Shown: positions 1 through 6,215 of the stretch, piece after piece
Position numbering within the stretch: position 1 is the first letter of the stretch
Layout of the letters: every line of letters starts with the position of its first letter
Assembly: GCF_015056685.1 (NCBI RefSeq)
Contig: NZ_SVFW01000026.1
Span: forward strand, 1 to 31,907
Source of the DNA: Butyrivibrio sp.
GTDB taxonomy: Bacteria > Bacillota > Clostridia > Lachnospirales > Lachnospiraceae
DNA: 31,907 bases
Reading direction: 5' to 3'
Notes under the pieces: generated by a model
Databases searched by the model: none
Told to the model about the DNA's origin: nothing
What the model saw: only the letters and a program-made list of their open reading frames with translations
Position numbers and translations under genes: made by a program

Positions 1-18
1 AATACTTAGACATAAAAA

Positions 19-68
19 TACCGACCTCCAAAAGTTAGATTTTTGGGTCTAACTTTTGGGGGTCGGTA
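19..68. repeat. 21-bp inverted repeat, insertion-sequence-end-like
   Basis: Positions 19-39 and 48-68 are reverse complements over 21 bp, with one position that would be a G-U wobble, separated by 8 bp. The right arm read inward (70 to 48) begins TGTACCGACCCCCAAAAGTT. From memory this resembles terminal inverted repeats of IS3-family elements in Firmicutes. No transposase lies between or beside the arms, so this could be a collapsed element, a MITE-like relic or simply a strong hairpin. The resemblance to IS ends is an inference. Confidence 0.5.
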
Positions 69-83
69 CATTTTTCATTTGTC

Positions 84-183
84 TAGGTCATGTTTTTTGT
101 CATGATATTGCCTCGCTATTACAGAATTCATGACCTAATCAGTATATTTCTTTTACTTAGGTCATGTTTCTGACCATGATAGG
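84..183. repeat. Palindromic direct repeats containing AGGTCATG
   Basis: A 22-bp unit starting TAGGTCATGTTT and ending CATGATA occurs at 84-107 and 158-181. A partial inverted copy (CATGACCTAA) lies at 129-138. Each unit is itself an imperfect palindrome (TCATG paired with CATGA; GGTCA paired with TGACC at 160-175). This could be an operator pair or a decayed repeat. No adjacent gene is available to assign a role. Confidence 0.4.
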
Positions 184-300
184 TATTATCAAAGTGGATT
201 TCGATAGAAATTCAGGTTTTATCGTATATCTCAGAAAATCGCTGTTATAAAAATCATTCCGTCCGTATAACGATTCATATAATAGAAAAAATATCGTTTT

Positions 301-544
301 GGGCATATAGCAGCTTTTTGCGAGGCCAGCCACCCCTCGCGAGCGCTCAAATGGGCATATAGGCTGATTTCAAGCCTCTGGCCACCCGTTAAAATGGTGG
401 CTGCGGCCGGATTATTACCGTATATGCCCAATCGCCTGCGATGAAATCCATGATGAGGGGTGGCTGCAAGCCTGATATCCGGCTATGAGCCCAAACCCTG
501 TTTGATTGCAGGTGGCTGAGCTATTAAAAAAAAGCTATATGCCC
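301..544. repeat. Array of five 34-bp modules with conserved ends
   Basis: Each module begins GGTGGC, usually GGTGGCTG, and ends CTATATGCCC or a close variant. Every copy is exactly 34 bp with an unrelated 16-bp middle. The copies are 301-334 (minus), 353-386 (minus), 396-429 (plus), 459-492 (plus, end CTATGAGCCC) and 511-544 (plus). Gaps are 18, 9, 29 and 18 bp, so the two same-orientation neighbours at either side share a 52-bp period. The second and third copies face each other and could fold into a hairpin (CCACC 382-386 with GGTGG 396-400; GGGCATATA with TATATGCCC). The function is unknown. Confidence 0.7.
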
Positions 545-683
545 AAAGGTAACGCTTTCGGGCTCCCTAAACTGCTACTTGTATAGTGTACACATATAAA
601 CTCCCTTTAGCCCTGCTTTCACATGCGGCATGCGAAAGCTGCGAGCCCATGTTCCCTAGAAACTAGCCGCTTCTGCTGCCACT
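545..683. other. Intergenic stretch with nothing assignable
   Basis: No open reading frame with a ribosome binding site is visible on either strand. The stretch contains short GC-rich palindromic bits such as the GCATGC around 628-633, but no tRNA, terminator or promoter stands out. It separates the 34-bp module array from the GCACCTTA repeats. Confidence 0.5.
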
Positions 684-800
684 GAATTCAGAGTCCGAGG
701 CACCTTAAATTATCTCCCTGCAGTTCCTGAATTCGGAGGCCGAAGCACCTTAAAGTAGTCACCCCTACTGTTCTCGGAATTGGATCCTGAGGCACCTTAC
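684..800. repeat. Three spaced repeats ending GCACCTTA
   Basis: Three imperfect copies of a roughly 24-bp unit (GAATTC, then a purine-rich GAG-CCGA stretch, then GCACCTTA) start near 684, 729 and 777, giving steps of 45 and 48 bp. The third copy is more diverged (GAATTGGATCC). An inverted GCACCTT follows as AAGGTGC at 814-819, so the third unit can also form a hairpin with its downstream sequence. The role is unknown. The constant core with variable spacer suggests short repeats of common origin. Confidence 0.55.
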
Positions 801-822
801 CAAGCCACACCGAAGGTGCTTG

Positions 823-946
823 CCATTGACGGGTTCTGAGGAAAACGCTACAATGCTGAATCTGACGGTGCGAGAAAATCTACTGTTCCCATCATCCTCA
901 CCGTCGGCTCGCTGACCAAGGCGTTTTCCTCAGGTTCAGTCAATGG
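823..946. repeat. 124-nt long-stem hairpin element
   Basis: CCATTGAC (823-830) pairs with GTCAATGG (939-946), and TGAGGAAAACGC (837-848) pairs with GCGTTTTCCTCA (921-932). The six bases between them on each side also pair partly if G-U is allowed, giving a nearly continuous 26-position stem. Inside it, GACGGTG (864-870) pairs with CACCGTC (899-905). This could be a MITE-like inverted-repeat element or a structured RNA. No promoter could be assigned with confidence. Confidence 0.55.
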
Positions 947-1054
947 TGGCGTACTCAGCCGCAATCTAAGCTTTTCTTATGGTGAAAGTATTGCTTCCAA
1001 TACATATATTTATCATCATGTGATCTGCTCTATAAAGGATATCTGATAACTGAA

Positions 1055-1083
1055 GAATGCTTGCTCCATCGGAGAAAGCATTC
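1055..1083. other. Small hairpin
   Basis: GAATGCTT (1055-1062) pairs with AAGCATTC (1076-1083), and an inner CTCC/GGAG extends the fold. It is not followed by a T-run on the plus strand, so it is not a standard terminator. Just downstream, GAACCGTCCCTATGTA (1106-1121) resembles the ends of REP-like repeats seen in clostridia, but this is a memory-based hint only. Confidence 0.3.
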
Positions 1084-1183
1084 GTAACAATGATCAATTT
1101 ATTTGAACCGTCCCTATGTATCACAATTTACTTACGCATATACAAAGTGAGAATTTTTTTGATTGGGCAATAATTTTATTAAT

Positions 1184-1217
1184 AAAGGGAAGAGCCTTGT
1201 TAGGCGCTTCCCTTTTT
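1184..1217. terminator. Intrinsic terminator, possibly bidirectional
   Basis: AAAGGGAAG (1184-1192) pairs with CTTCCCTTT (1207-1215), with GCC/GGC inside and a 6-nt loop. T-rich sequence follows on the plus strand and TTTATTAAT follows on the minus strand. It lies just past the stop codon of the minus-strand small gene, so it most likely ends that transcript. Confidence 0.7.
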
Positions 1218-1220
1218 ATG

Positions 1221-1406
1221 TTAGAATTTTTTATCTTTATCGGCAATCATCGCAAGAGTATAAGAGATATCATTAAGAGTCTGAGTCATATTCTGTACCA
1301 TTAGTTCCATTCTTTTAGAATCTGATATTTCTTCTTTTTTGAAGCGTTCCTTCATCTCTTTGATTCTCTGATCCTGCAATGTTTTTACTTCTGATACTCT
1401 GCTCAT
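1221..1406 (-). CDS. Small coiled-coil protein of unknown function (61 aa)
   Basis: This is a 61-residue soluble protein rich in Lys, Glu, Met and Gln. It has no transmembrane segment and a heptad-like, probably helical sequence throughout (LQDQRIKEMKERFKKEEIS, then MELMVQNMTQTLNDISYTLA). The start is set by a perfect ribosome binding site: AAGGAGG lies 5 nt upstream of the ATG at 1406. A GTG one codon earlier is too close to that site. A hairpin terminator follows the stop codon directly. The RBS plus terminator argue for a real gene rather than a chance frame. I do not recognise the family. A short oligomerising or adaptor protein is the most that can be inferred. Confidence 0.6.
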   Translation of the reverse strand: MSRVSEVKTLQDQRIKEMKERFKKEEISDSKRMELMVQNMTQTLNDISYTLAMIADKDKKF

Positions 1407-1690
1407 CACTACCTCCTTGATAATATGATTGATATTATGTAAACATCTTTACAATCAATTATAAAGGTTTTTTGATGAAAAAACTGATTTTAAGTATAAT
1501 TTAATATCTTTTTTACTATTCAAAATATTCTTAAAAATGTATAAAATTCAGAATTAAATGTAATTTAATTTCAAAATATTCGTATAATAAAGTAATAGAG
1601 CACTTTAATTTGCGACTATTTATCTTTTTATGCATATTAAAGGGATTTATAATCATTACTATCAAACAACATTTTTATGGAGGAGTTATT

Positions 1691-2374
1691 ATGTGGAACA
1701 GAAGTGAAGTTAAGGAAAATGGTAAAGCTAGTTTTAAGAGGAATTATTGGAAGTCTGTAATAGTTGCATTTATTTATACACTATTTTTTACATCAACTTC
1801 AGCTACATTTAAGAACAATCAGGAGCAGCTTTCAAGTTCTTTCTCTGAAGAGACTGCAAGTGATCCATCATTTATGGTAATACTTCTTATTGCTCTTGGA
1901 ATTGTTGGTACAATCTTACTTATCCTAAAGTTGGTTGACCTTTTTGTTTTTAATCCTTTAGAAGTTGGCTGTAACAGATTCTTCCTTGTAAACCAGGAAA
2001 CTGATGCTGATTTTCCTGAATTATTACATGCATTCAAAAACAATTATATCAATACAGTTTTAGGACTTTTTCTCAGAGATATCGTGATCGGACTTGGACT
2101 TATCTGCTTCCTGATTCCGGGATTTATCCTTATGTATTCATACAGGATGGTTCCATATATTCTTGCTGAAGATCCAACAGTATCAGCTATTGATGCTCTT
2201 AAAAAGTCAAGAGCTATGATGAAGGGACAGAAATGGGCATGCTTTGTATATGATCTTTCATATATTGGATGGTACATTTTATCAGTCATTACAATTGGAA
2301 TTGTTGGTTTGTTCTATCTTAATCCTTATAAGCAGAACGCAGATGCTGAGCTTTATAGAAGAATCAGAGGATAA
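1691..2374 (+). CDS. DUF975 family integral membrane protein
   Basis: A 227-residue multi-pass membrane protein. Hydrophobic segments occur near residues 18-33, 58-80, 110-140 and 185-210. The NPLEVGCNRFF motif, IPGFILMYSYRM, the SRAMMKGQKW segment and the closing LNPYKQNADAELY are hallmarks of DUF975 (PF06161) as I know it. The ATG at 1691 is chosen because TGGAGG sits 6-7 nt upstream; an in-frame start at 1610 would add 27 residues with no ribosome binding site. A possible -10 TATAAT is at 1583-1588. The gene stands alone and ends in a strong terminator. The family is widespread in Firmicutes and its function is not established. Confidence 0.85.
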   Translation: MWNRSEVKENGKASFKRNYWKSVIVAFIYTLFFTSTSATFKNNQEQLSSSFSEETASDPSFMVILLIALGIVGTILLILKLVDLFVFNPLEVGCNRFFLVNQETDADFPELLHAFKNNYINTVLGLFLRDIVIGLGLICFLIPGFILMYSYRMVPYILAEDPTVSAIDALKKSRAMMKGQKWACFVYDLSYIGWYILSVITIGIVGLFYLNPYKQNADAELYRRIRG

Positions 2375-2412
2375 AAGATATATAGCAACAATTTAATAAT
2401 TACTGACATATC

Positions 2413-2449
2413 AAGGATAGGCTTATAAATACAAGCCTATCCTTTTTGC
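2413..2449 (+). terminator. Intrinsic terminator of the DUF975 gene
   Basis: AAGGATAGGCTT (2413-2424) pairs perfectly with AAGCCTATCCTT (2433-2444) over 12 bp, with an 8-nt loop, followed by a T-run. It isolates the membrane protein gene from the copper operon. Confidence 0.9.
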
Positions 2450-2494
2450 CATTACAGGTGATCACAGCTCATTAATAATCCAAGAAAAAAATAC

Positions 2495-2523
2495 TTGCAT
2501 TATACCCCATGGGGGTATATTAT
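2495..2523 (+). promoter_or_regulatory. Promoter of csoR-copA with CsoR operator in its spacer
   Basis: The -35 is TTGCAT (2495-2500) and the -10 is TATTAT (2518-2523). The 17-bp spacer (2501-2517) is almost entirely the palindrome TATACCCC-AT-GGGGGTATA (2501-2519). This matches the GC-tract inverted repeat known for CsoR operators. A repressor bound here would cover both RNA polymerase contact faces, and Cu(I) binding would release it. The match is read directly from sequence; regulation by the adjacent csoR is inferred. Confidence 0.85.
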
Positions 2524-2573
2524 GTTTTTGGCAAATGAATTTTGTAAAATTTATCATATACAGGAGATTGTTC

Positions 2574-2885
2574 ATGTCGTGTCCGAAATGCGATGCTAAT
2601 GCATCAGTTAAAACAAAGGTTAGGGAAGAAAAAGAGTATAAAGATCTTATCAACAGGCTTAAGAGAATTGAAGGCCAGATAAGGGGCATAGAAGGAATGG
2701 TTGAAAATAATTCCTACTGTACAGATATTCTTACTCAGGTTGCGGCTGCTAACAAGGCGCTCAACAGTTTTGCAAAGGTTCTTTTATCTAATCATATAAA
2801 AACCTGCGTTACGAATGACATAAGGGCAGGCAAGGATGAGACAGTAGACGAACTTCTGGATGTTTTACAGAAAATGATGAGGTGA
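2574..2885 (+). CDS. csoR: Copper-sensing transcriptional repressor CsoR
   Basis: A 103-residue helical DUF156-family repressor. The Cu(I) ligand set Cys-His-Cys is present as C49, H74 and C78 (NSYCTD and SNHIKTC), with the conserved LINRLKRIEGQIRGI helix before it. An extra N-terminal CPKC pair (C3, C6) is not part of the usual ligand set. The ATG at 2574 is preferred because AGGAG lies 7 nt upstream; a start at 2535 would add 13 residues without a site. The family binds a GC-rich palindrome and derepresses when Cu(I) binds. Its stop codon lies just upstream of copA, and a matching operator precedes it, so autoregulation of csoR-copA is very likely. Confidence 0.92.
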   Translation: MSCPKCDANASVKTKVREEKEYKDLINRLKRIEGQIRGIEGMVENNSYCTDILTQVAAANKALNSFAKVLLSNHIKTCVTNDIRAGKDETVDELLDVLQKMMR

Positions 2886-2893
2886 TAAAAAGT

Positions 2894-5497
2894 ATGGATA
2901 AATACATTGTTACAGGCATGAGCTGTGCAGCTTGTCAGGCAAGAGTTGAAAAGGCTGTAAGCAGTGTAGAAGGTGTTAAGAGCTGTAATGTTAATCTGCT
3001 TACCAATTCCATGGGGGTTGAGGGTTCTGCAAGCGAAGCAGATATTATCAAAGCAGTAGAAAATGCCGGTTATGGCGCTAGGCCCATGTCAAAAAAGATA
3101 AATTCTCAAAGCGGTGAGGCTTTAGAAAATGTAGCATCAAATGACTTTGCCATGGAGGAAGAGGCTCTTAGAGATAAGGAGACTCCTGTCCTTAAGAAAA
3201 GACTTATCACATCAATTGGATTTCTTGTGGTTTTGATGTACTTCTCCATGGGACATACCATGTTTGGATGGCCGCTGCCTTCATTCTTTGAAGGAAATCA
3301 TGTTGCAATGGGCATGGTACAGATGATCCTTGCAATCATTGTAATGTTTATAAATCGTAAGTTTTTTATCAGCGGATTTAAAGGGCTTTTCCATGGCGGC
3401 GCCAATATGGATACGCTGGTGGCCCTTGGAAGTTCAGCAGCTTTTGCGTACAGCCTTGTAGCTCTTTTCCTTATGACAGATGCACAGGTAAAAGGTGATA
3501 CTGAGGCAGTAATGCACTTCATGCATGAGTTCTATTTTGAATCTGCAGCTATGATCCTTACACTTATCACTGTTGGCAAGATGCTTGAAGCCATGAGTAA
3601 GGGCAGAACAACAGATGCTATAAAGAGCCTTATGAAGCTTGCTCCCAAGACTGCAAATATTATCGATGAATCAGGTGAGGAAAAAGAGGTATCGATTGAT
3701 AATGTTCAGATTGGAACAGTATTTGTTGTAAGACCAGGCGAGAGCATTCCTGTTGATGGCATAGTCATTGAAGGAACCAGTTCTGTAGACGAGGCAGCCC
3801 TTACAGGCGAGAGTATTCCTGTTGACAAGACCGTTGGAATGGAAGTATCTGCAGCAACCATAAATCAGTCAGGATTTATCAAGTGCAGAGCTACCAGAGT
3901 GGGAAGAGATACAACGCTTTCGCAGATAATTCAGATGGTCAGCGATGCTGCATCTACAAAGGCACCTATCGCAAAGGTGGCAGATAGAGTTTCAGGAGTT
4001 TTTGTTCCTACAGTAATGGGAATAGCTCTTTTGACAATTATTGTATGGCTCTTACTGGGAGCAGATTTTGGAAGTGCACTTGCAAGAGGAATAGCTGTTT
4101 TGGTTATCAGCTGCCCATGCGCCCTTGGCCTTGCAACTCCTGTAGCCATAATGGTTGGTAATGGCATTGGAGCTAAAAACGGTATTATGTTTAAGACGGC
4201 AGCATCACTTGAAATGCTTGGAAAGACTCAGATTGTTGCACTTGATAAAACAGGAACCATAACAAAGGGTGAGCCCATTGTCACTGACGTATTTTCTGCA
4301 GACTCAATTGATAAAAGCGGATATACCCCCAGTAAGTATGAGAGCTTTGATGACAAACTCATCAAGATAGCGGGGCTCCTGGAGTCTAAGAGTGAGCATC
4401 CTTTGGCAAAGGCTGTGATGAAGCATGTAAATGACCTTGACGTTGAACTTGATGAAGAAATTACAGATTTCAAGGCGGTCTTTGGCAATGGACTTGAGGC
4501 TAATTTAGATGGCCATATGATTCGAGGCGGCAAAAGACATTTCATAGAAAAATACGCAAGAATTCAGGGAGAAATACTTGAAAAGGCTGACGGGCTTGCA
4601 AGTGAAGGAAAGACACCACTTTATTTTTCTCAGGACAATAAACTTGTGGGCATAATCGCTGTTGCAGACACTATCAAGGATGATTCAGAAGAAGCAATCT
4701 CCCAGCTTAAGAACATGGGAATTAAAGTGGTCATGCTTACAGGTGACAATGAGAAAACTTCCATTGCTATTGGTAAAAAGGCCGGAGTTGACAACATTGT
4801 TGCTGAAGTCCTTCCTGAAGAAAAAGCGAAGGTGGTAGCAGACCTTTCAAAGCAGGGAATTACAGCCATGGTCGGTGATGGTATTAATGATGCGCCTGCA
4901 CTTACAAGGGCTGATACAGGTATTGCCATAGGGGCAGGAACAGATGTTGCAATCGATGCTGCAGATGTCGTTTTGATGAAGAGCAGCCTTCTTGATGTTT
5001 CAAAAGCAATACGACTTTCAAGACAGACACTTAAGAATATCCATGAGAACCTGTTTTGGGCATTCTTTTACAATGTAATAGGAATCCCGCTGGCCGCAGG
5101 CTGTTATATAAAGCTGTTTGGCTGGTCACTGAGTCCTATGTTCGGAGCTGCAGCCATGAGTTTATCAAGCTTTTTTGTAGTTACAAATGCTCTAAGACTT
5201 AATCTTTTCAATATAAATGATTCATCAAAAGATAAGGCTATTAGGCATAAAATTAAAAATATAGTTATAGAAGAAAGGAAAGATAAAATGACTAAGACAC
5301 TTAAGATTGAAGGAATGATGTGTGGCCACTGCGAGGCTACAGTAAAGAAGGCTCTTGAGGCACTTGATGGTGTTGAGAGCGCTGTTGTAAGTCATGAAGC
5401 AGGAACAGCAGAAGTTACTTTTACTACTGAAGTTGCAAATGATGTACTTAAAAAGGCAGTAGAAGATAAGGACTACAAAGTTACTGATATAGCATAA
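2894..5497 (+). CDS. copA: Cu(I)-exporting P1B-type ATPase with N- and C-terminal metal-binding domains
   Basis: An 867-residue copper pump of the cytoplasmic membrane. In order: an N-terminal HMA domain with MSCAAC (C11, C14); transmembrane helices; the actuator loop TGES (304-307); the CPC ion-path motif (407-409); the phosphorylation site DKTGTIT (D451); SEHPLAKAV; GDGINDAP (661-668); the last helices; a charged linker; and a second HMA domain with GMMCGHC (C810, C813). The family exports Cu(I) by ATP hydrolysis. The ATG at 2894 has GAGG upstream; a GTG at 2882 overlapping csoR is a less likely start. The C-terminal HMA is unusual because such domains are normally N-terminal or separate, and it follows an internal start signal. 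CPC, MSCAAC and csoR linkage make copper the best substrate call. Confidence 0.93.
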   Translation: MDKYIVTGMSCAACQARVEKAVSSVEGVKSCNVNLLTNSMGVEGSASEADIIKAVENAGYGARPMSKKINSQSGEALENVASNDFAMEEEALRDKETPVLKKRLITSIGFLVVLMYFSMGHTMFGWPLPSFFEGNHVAMGMVQMILAIIVMFINRKFFISGFKGLFHGGANMDTLVALGSSAAFAYSLVALFLMTDAQVKGDTEAVMHFMHEFYFESAAMILTLITVGKMLEAMSKGRTTDAIKSLMKLAPKTANIIDESGEEKEVSIDNVQIGTVFVVRPGESIPVDGIVIEGTSSVDEAALTGESIPVDKTVGMEVSAATINQSGFIKCRATRVGRDTTLSQIIQMVSDAASTKAPIAKVADRVSGVFVPTVMGIALLTIIVWLLLGADFGSALARGIAVLVISCPCALGLATPVAIMVGNGIGAKNGIMFKTAASLEMLGKTQIVALDKTGTITKGEPIVTDVFSADSIDKSGYTPSKYESFDDKLIKIAGLLESKSEHPLAKAVMKHVNDLDVELDEEITDFKAVFGNGLEANLDGHMIRGGKRHFIEKYARIQGEILEKADGLASEGKTPLYFSQDNKLVGIIAVADTIKDDSEEAISQLKNMGIKVVMLTGDNEKTSIAIGKKAGVDNIVAEVLPEEKAKVVADLSKQGITAMVGDGINDAPALTRADTGIAIGAGTDVAIDAADVVLMKSSLLDVSKAIRLSRQTLKNIHENLFWAFFYNVIGIPLAAGCYIKLFGWSLSPMFGAAAMSLSSFFVVTNALRLNLFNINDSSKDKAIRHKIKNIVIEERKDKMTKTLKIEGMMCGHCEATVKKALEALDGVESAVVSHEAGTAEVTFTTEVANDVLKKAVEDKDYKVTDIA
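5288..5497 (+). CDS. Possible internally initiated CopZ-like copper chaperone
   Basis: Within copA, in the same frame, an ATG at 5288 is preceded by AGAAAGGA with an 8-nt gap. Translation from it would give a 69-residue stand-alone HMA protein starting MTKTLKIEGMMCGHC. Length and motif match free copper chaperones (CopZ). It corresponds to residues 799-867 of CopA, right after a lysine-rich linker. The ribosome binding site and the start are seen in the sequence; production of a separate protein is inferred. The alternatives are that only the fused domain exists, or that a former copZ gene fused to copA by loss of a stop codon and kept its old start signal. Confidence 0.45.
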   Translation: MTKTLKIEGMMCGHCEATVKKALEALDGVESAVVSHEAGTAEVTFTTEVANDVLKKAVEDKDYKVTDIA

Positions 5498-5505
5498 ATT
5501 AAAAG

Positions 5506-5546
5506 AAGGATTGGTTTGCCTCTATTGGCATGCCAATCCTTTTTAA
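5506..5546. terminator. Intrinsic terminator between copA and dut
   Basis: AAGGATTGG (5506-5514) pairs with CCAATCCTT (5533-5541), with an inner TGCC/GGCA, followed by a T-run on the plus strand. It ends the copper operon and may also serve the convergent dut gene. Confidence 0.85.
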
Positions 5547-5567
5547 ATAAAAGATATAGTCTATATT

Positions 5568-6005
5568 TTACTGCTTGCCGGTTGTGCCGAAACCGCCGCG
5601 GTCTGTGTTGCCCAGGTGTTCACATTCATTAAAGATTATCTTTGGCTGATTTTCCATAATGCGGAACTGGCAGATCCTGTCGTTAAAAGAAATATGAGTA
5701 TCGCGCATTGCAATTGCTGCCATGAACCACTGGTCATTGTCACCGCAATATGAGTGGTCAACTACGCCCATATGATTTGATTGGATAATACCAAAATTCT
5801 TATATGTTGAACTTCTTGGTACAATGTGCGCTTCATAGCCTTCAGGAATTTCCATGGCTACGCCAAGAGGAATGAGGTGGAATTCGCCTTTTTTAAGATC
5901 CACGTCCTCAGCACTTCTAAGGTCAATCCAGTCAGATTTTCCATCAATATATGTTAGTTTTTCAATTTTGTCATTTAAGTATTTTATTTTGATTTCTTTT
6001 TCCAT
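5568..6005 (-). CDS. dut: Deoxyuridine 5'-triphosphate nucleotidohydrolase (dUTPase)
   Basis: A 145-residue trimeric-type dUTPase that converts dUTP to dUMP and pyrophosphate, keeping uracil out of DNA and supplying dTMP synthesis. The five family motifs are visible: DLRSAEDV (I, variant of the usual AG-D), PRSSTYKNFG (II), GVVDHSYCGDNDQW (III, with the catalytic Asp and uracil-binding Tyr), ICQFRI (IV) and the C-terminal RGGFGTTGK (V). Motif III with GDNDQW is the form common in Firmicutes and their phages. The start ATG at 6005 has GGGAGAG just upstream. It is transcribed convergently with copA and divergently from gltX. Confidence 0.9.
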   Translation of the reverse strand: MEKEIKIKYLNDKIEKLTYIDGKSDWIDLRSAEDVDLKKGEFHLIPLGVAMEIPEGYEAHIVPRSSTYKNFGIIQSNHMGVVDHSYCGDNDQWFMAAIAMRDTHISFNDRICQFRIMENQPKIIFNECEHLGNTDRGGFGTTGKQ

Positions 6006-6088
6006 TTTCTCTCCCAGCGTTATTCTTAATAGATTATTATTGAACCATTATACAACGTCTTATGATGATTTGGGTAGAAGAGTAAGTA

Positions 6089-6116
6089 TTGAAAAATATA
6101 TTTGATATGTTAGAAT
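6089..6116 (+). promoter_or_regulatory. Candidate gltX promoter
   Basis: TTGAAA (6089-6094) and TAGAAT (6111-6116) with a 16-bp spacer lie about 100 bp upstream of the gltX start. A leader hairpin (GCTTAAA 6165-6171 with TTTAAGC 6181-6187) sits between promoter and gene. No T-box features were found. AT-rich sequence makes other -10-like matches possible. Confidence 0.4.
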
Positions 6117-6215
6117 GTCATTTGTTGTTTTGTTATAAAAAACGTGATATTACTATATAGAGGCGCTTAAAGATAGTCATTTTAAGCACATCTAATAAAG
6201 AAGATAGGAGCAGAT

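Noticed and set aside
231..431. A 66-codon minus-strand frame across the 34-bp module array
   Set aside because: It has no ribosome binding site, and the two minus-oriented modules fall in different frames (offset 52 bp). It is a chance frame in repeat DNA.
301..544. CRISPR array
   Set aside because: Modules occur in both orientations, conserved parts are only 8-10 bp at each end, and gaps vary (9-29 bp). No cas gene is present.
1116..1304. A 62-codon plus-strand frame with hydrophobic stretches
   Set aside because: It lacks a ribosome binding site, runs through the terminator hairpin at 1184-1217, and is antisense to a better supported minus-strand gene.
6117..6215. T-box riboswitch upstream of gltX
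   Set aside because: The leader is short, has only one small hairpin, and lacks a T-box consensus and antiterminator pairing.
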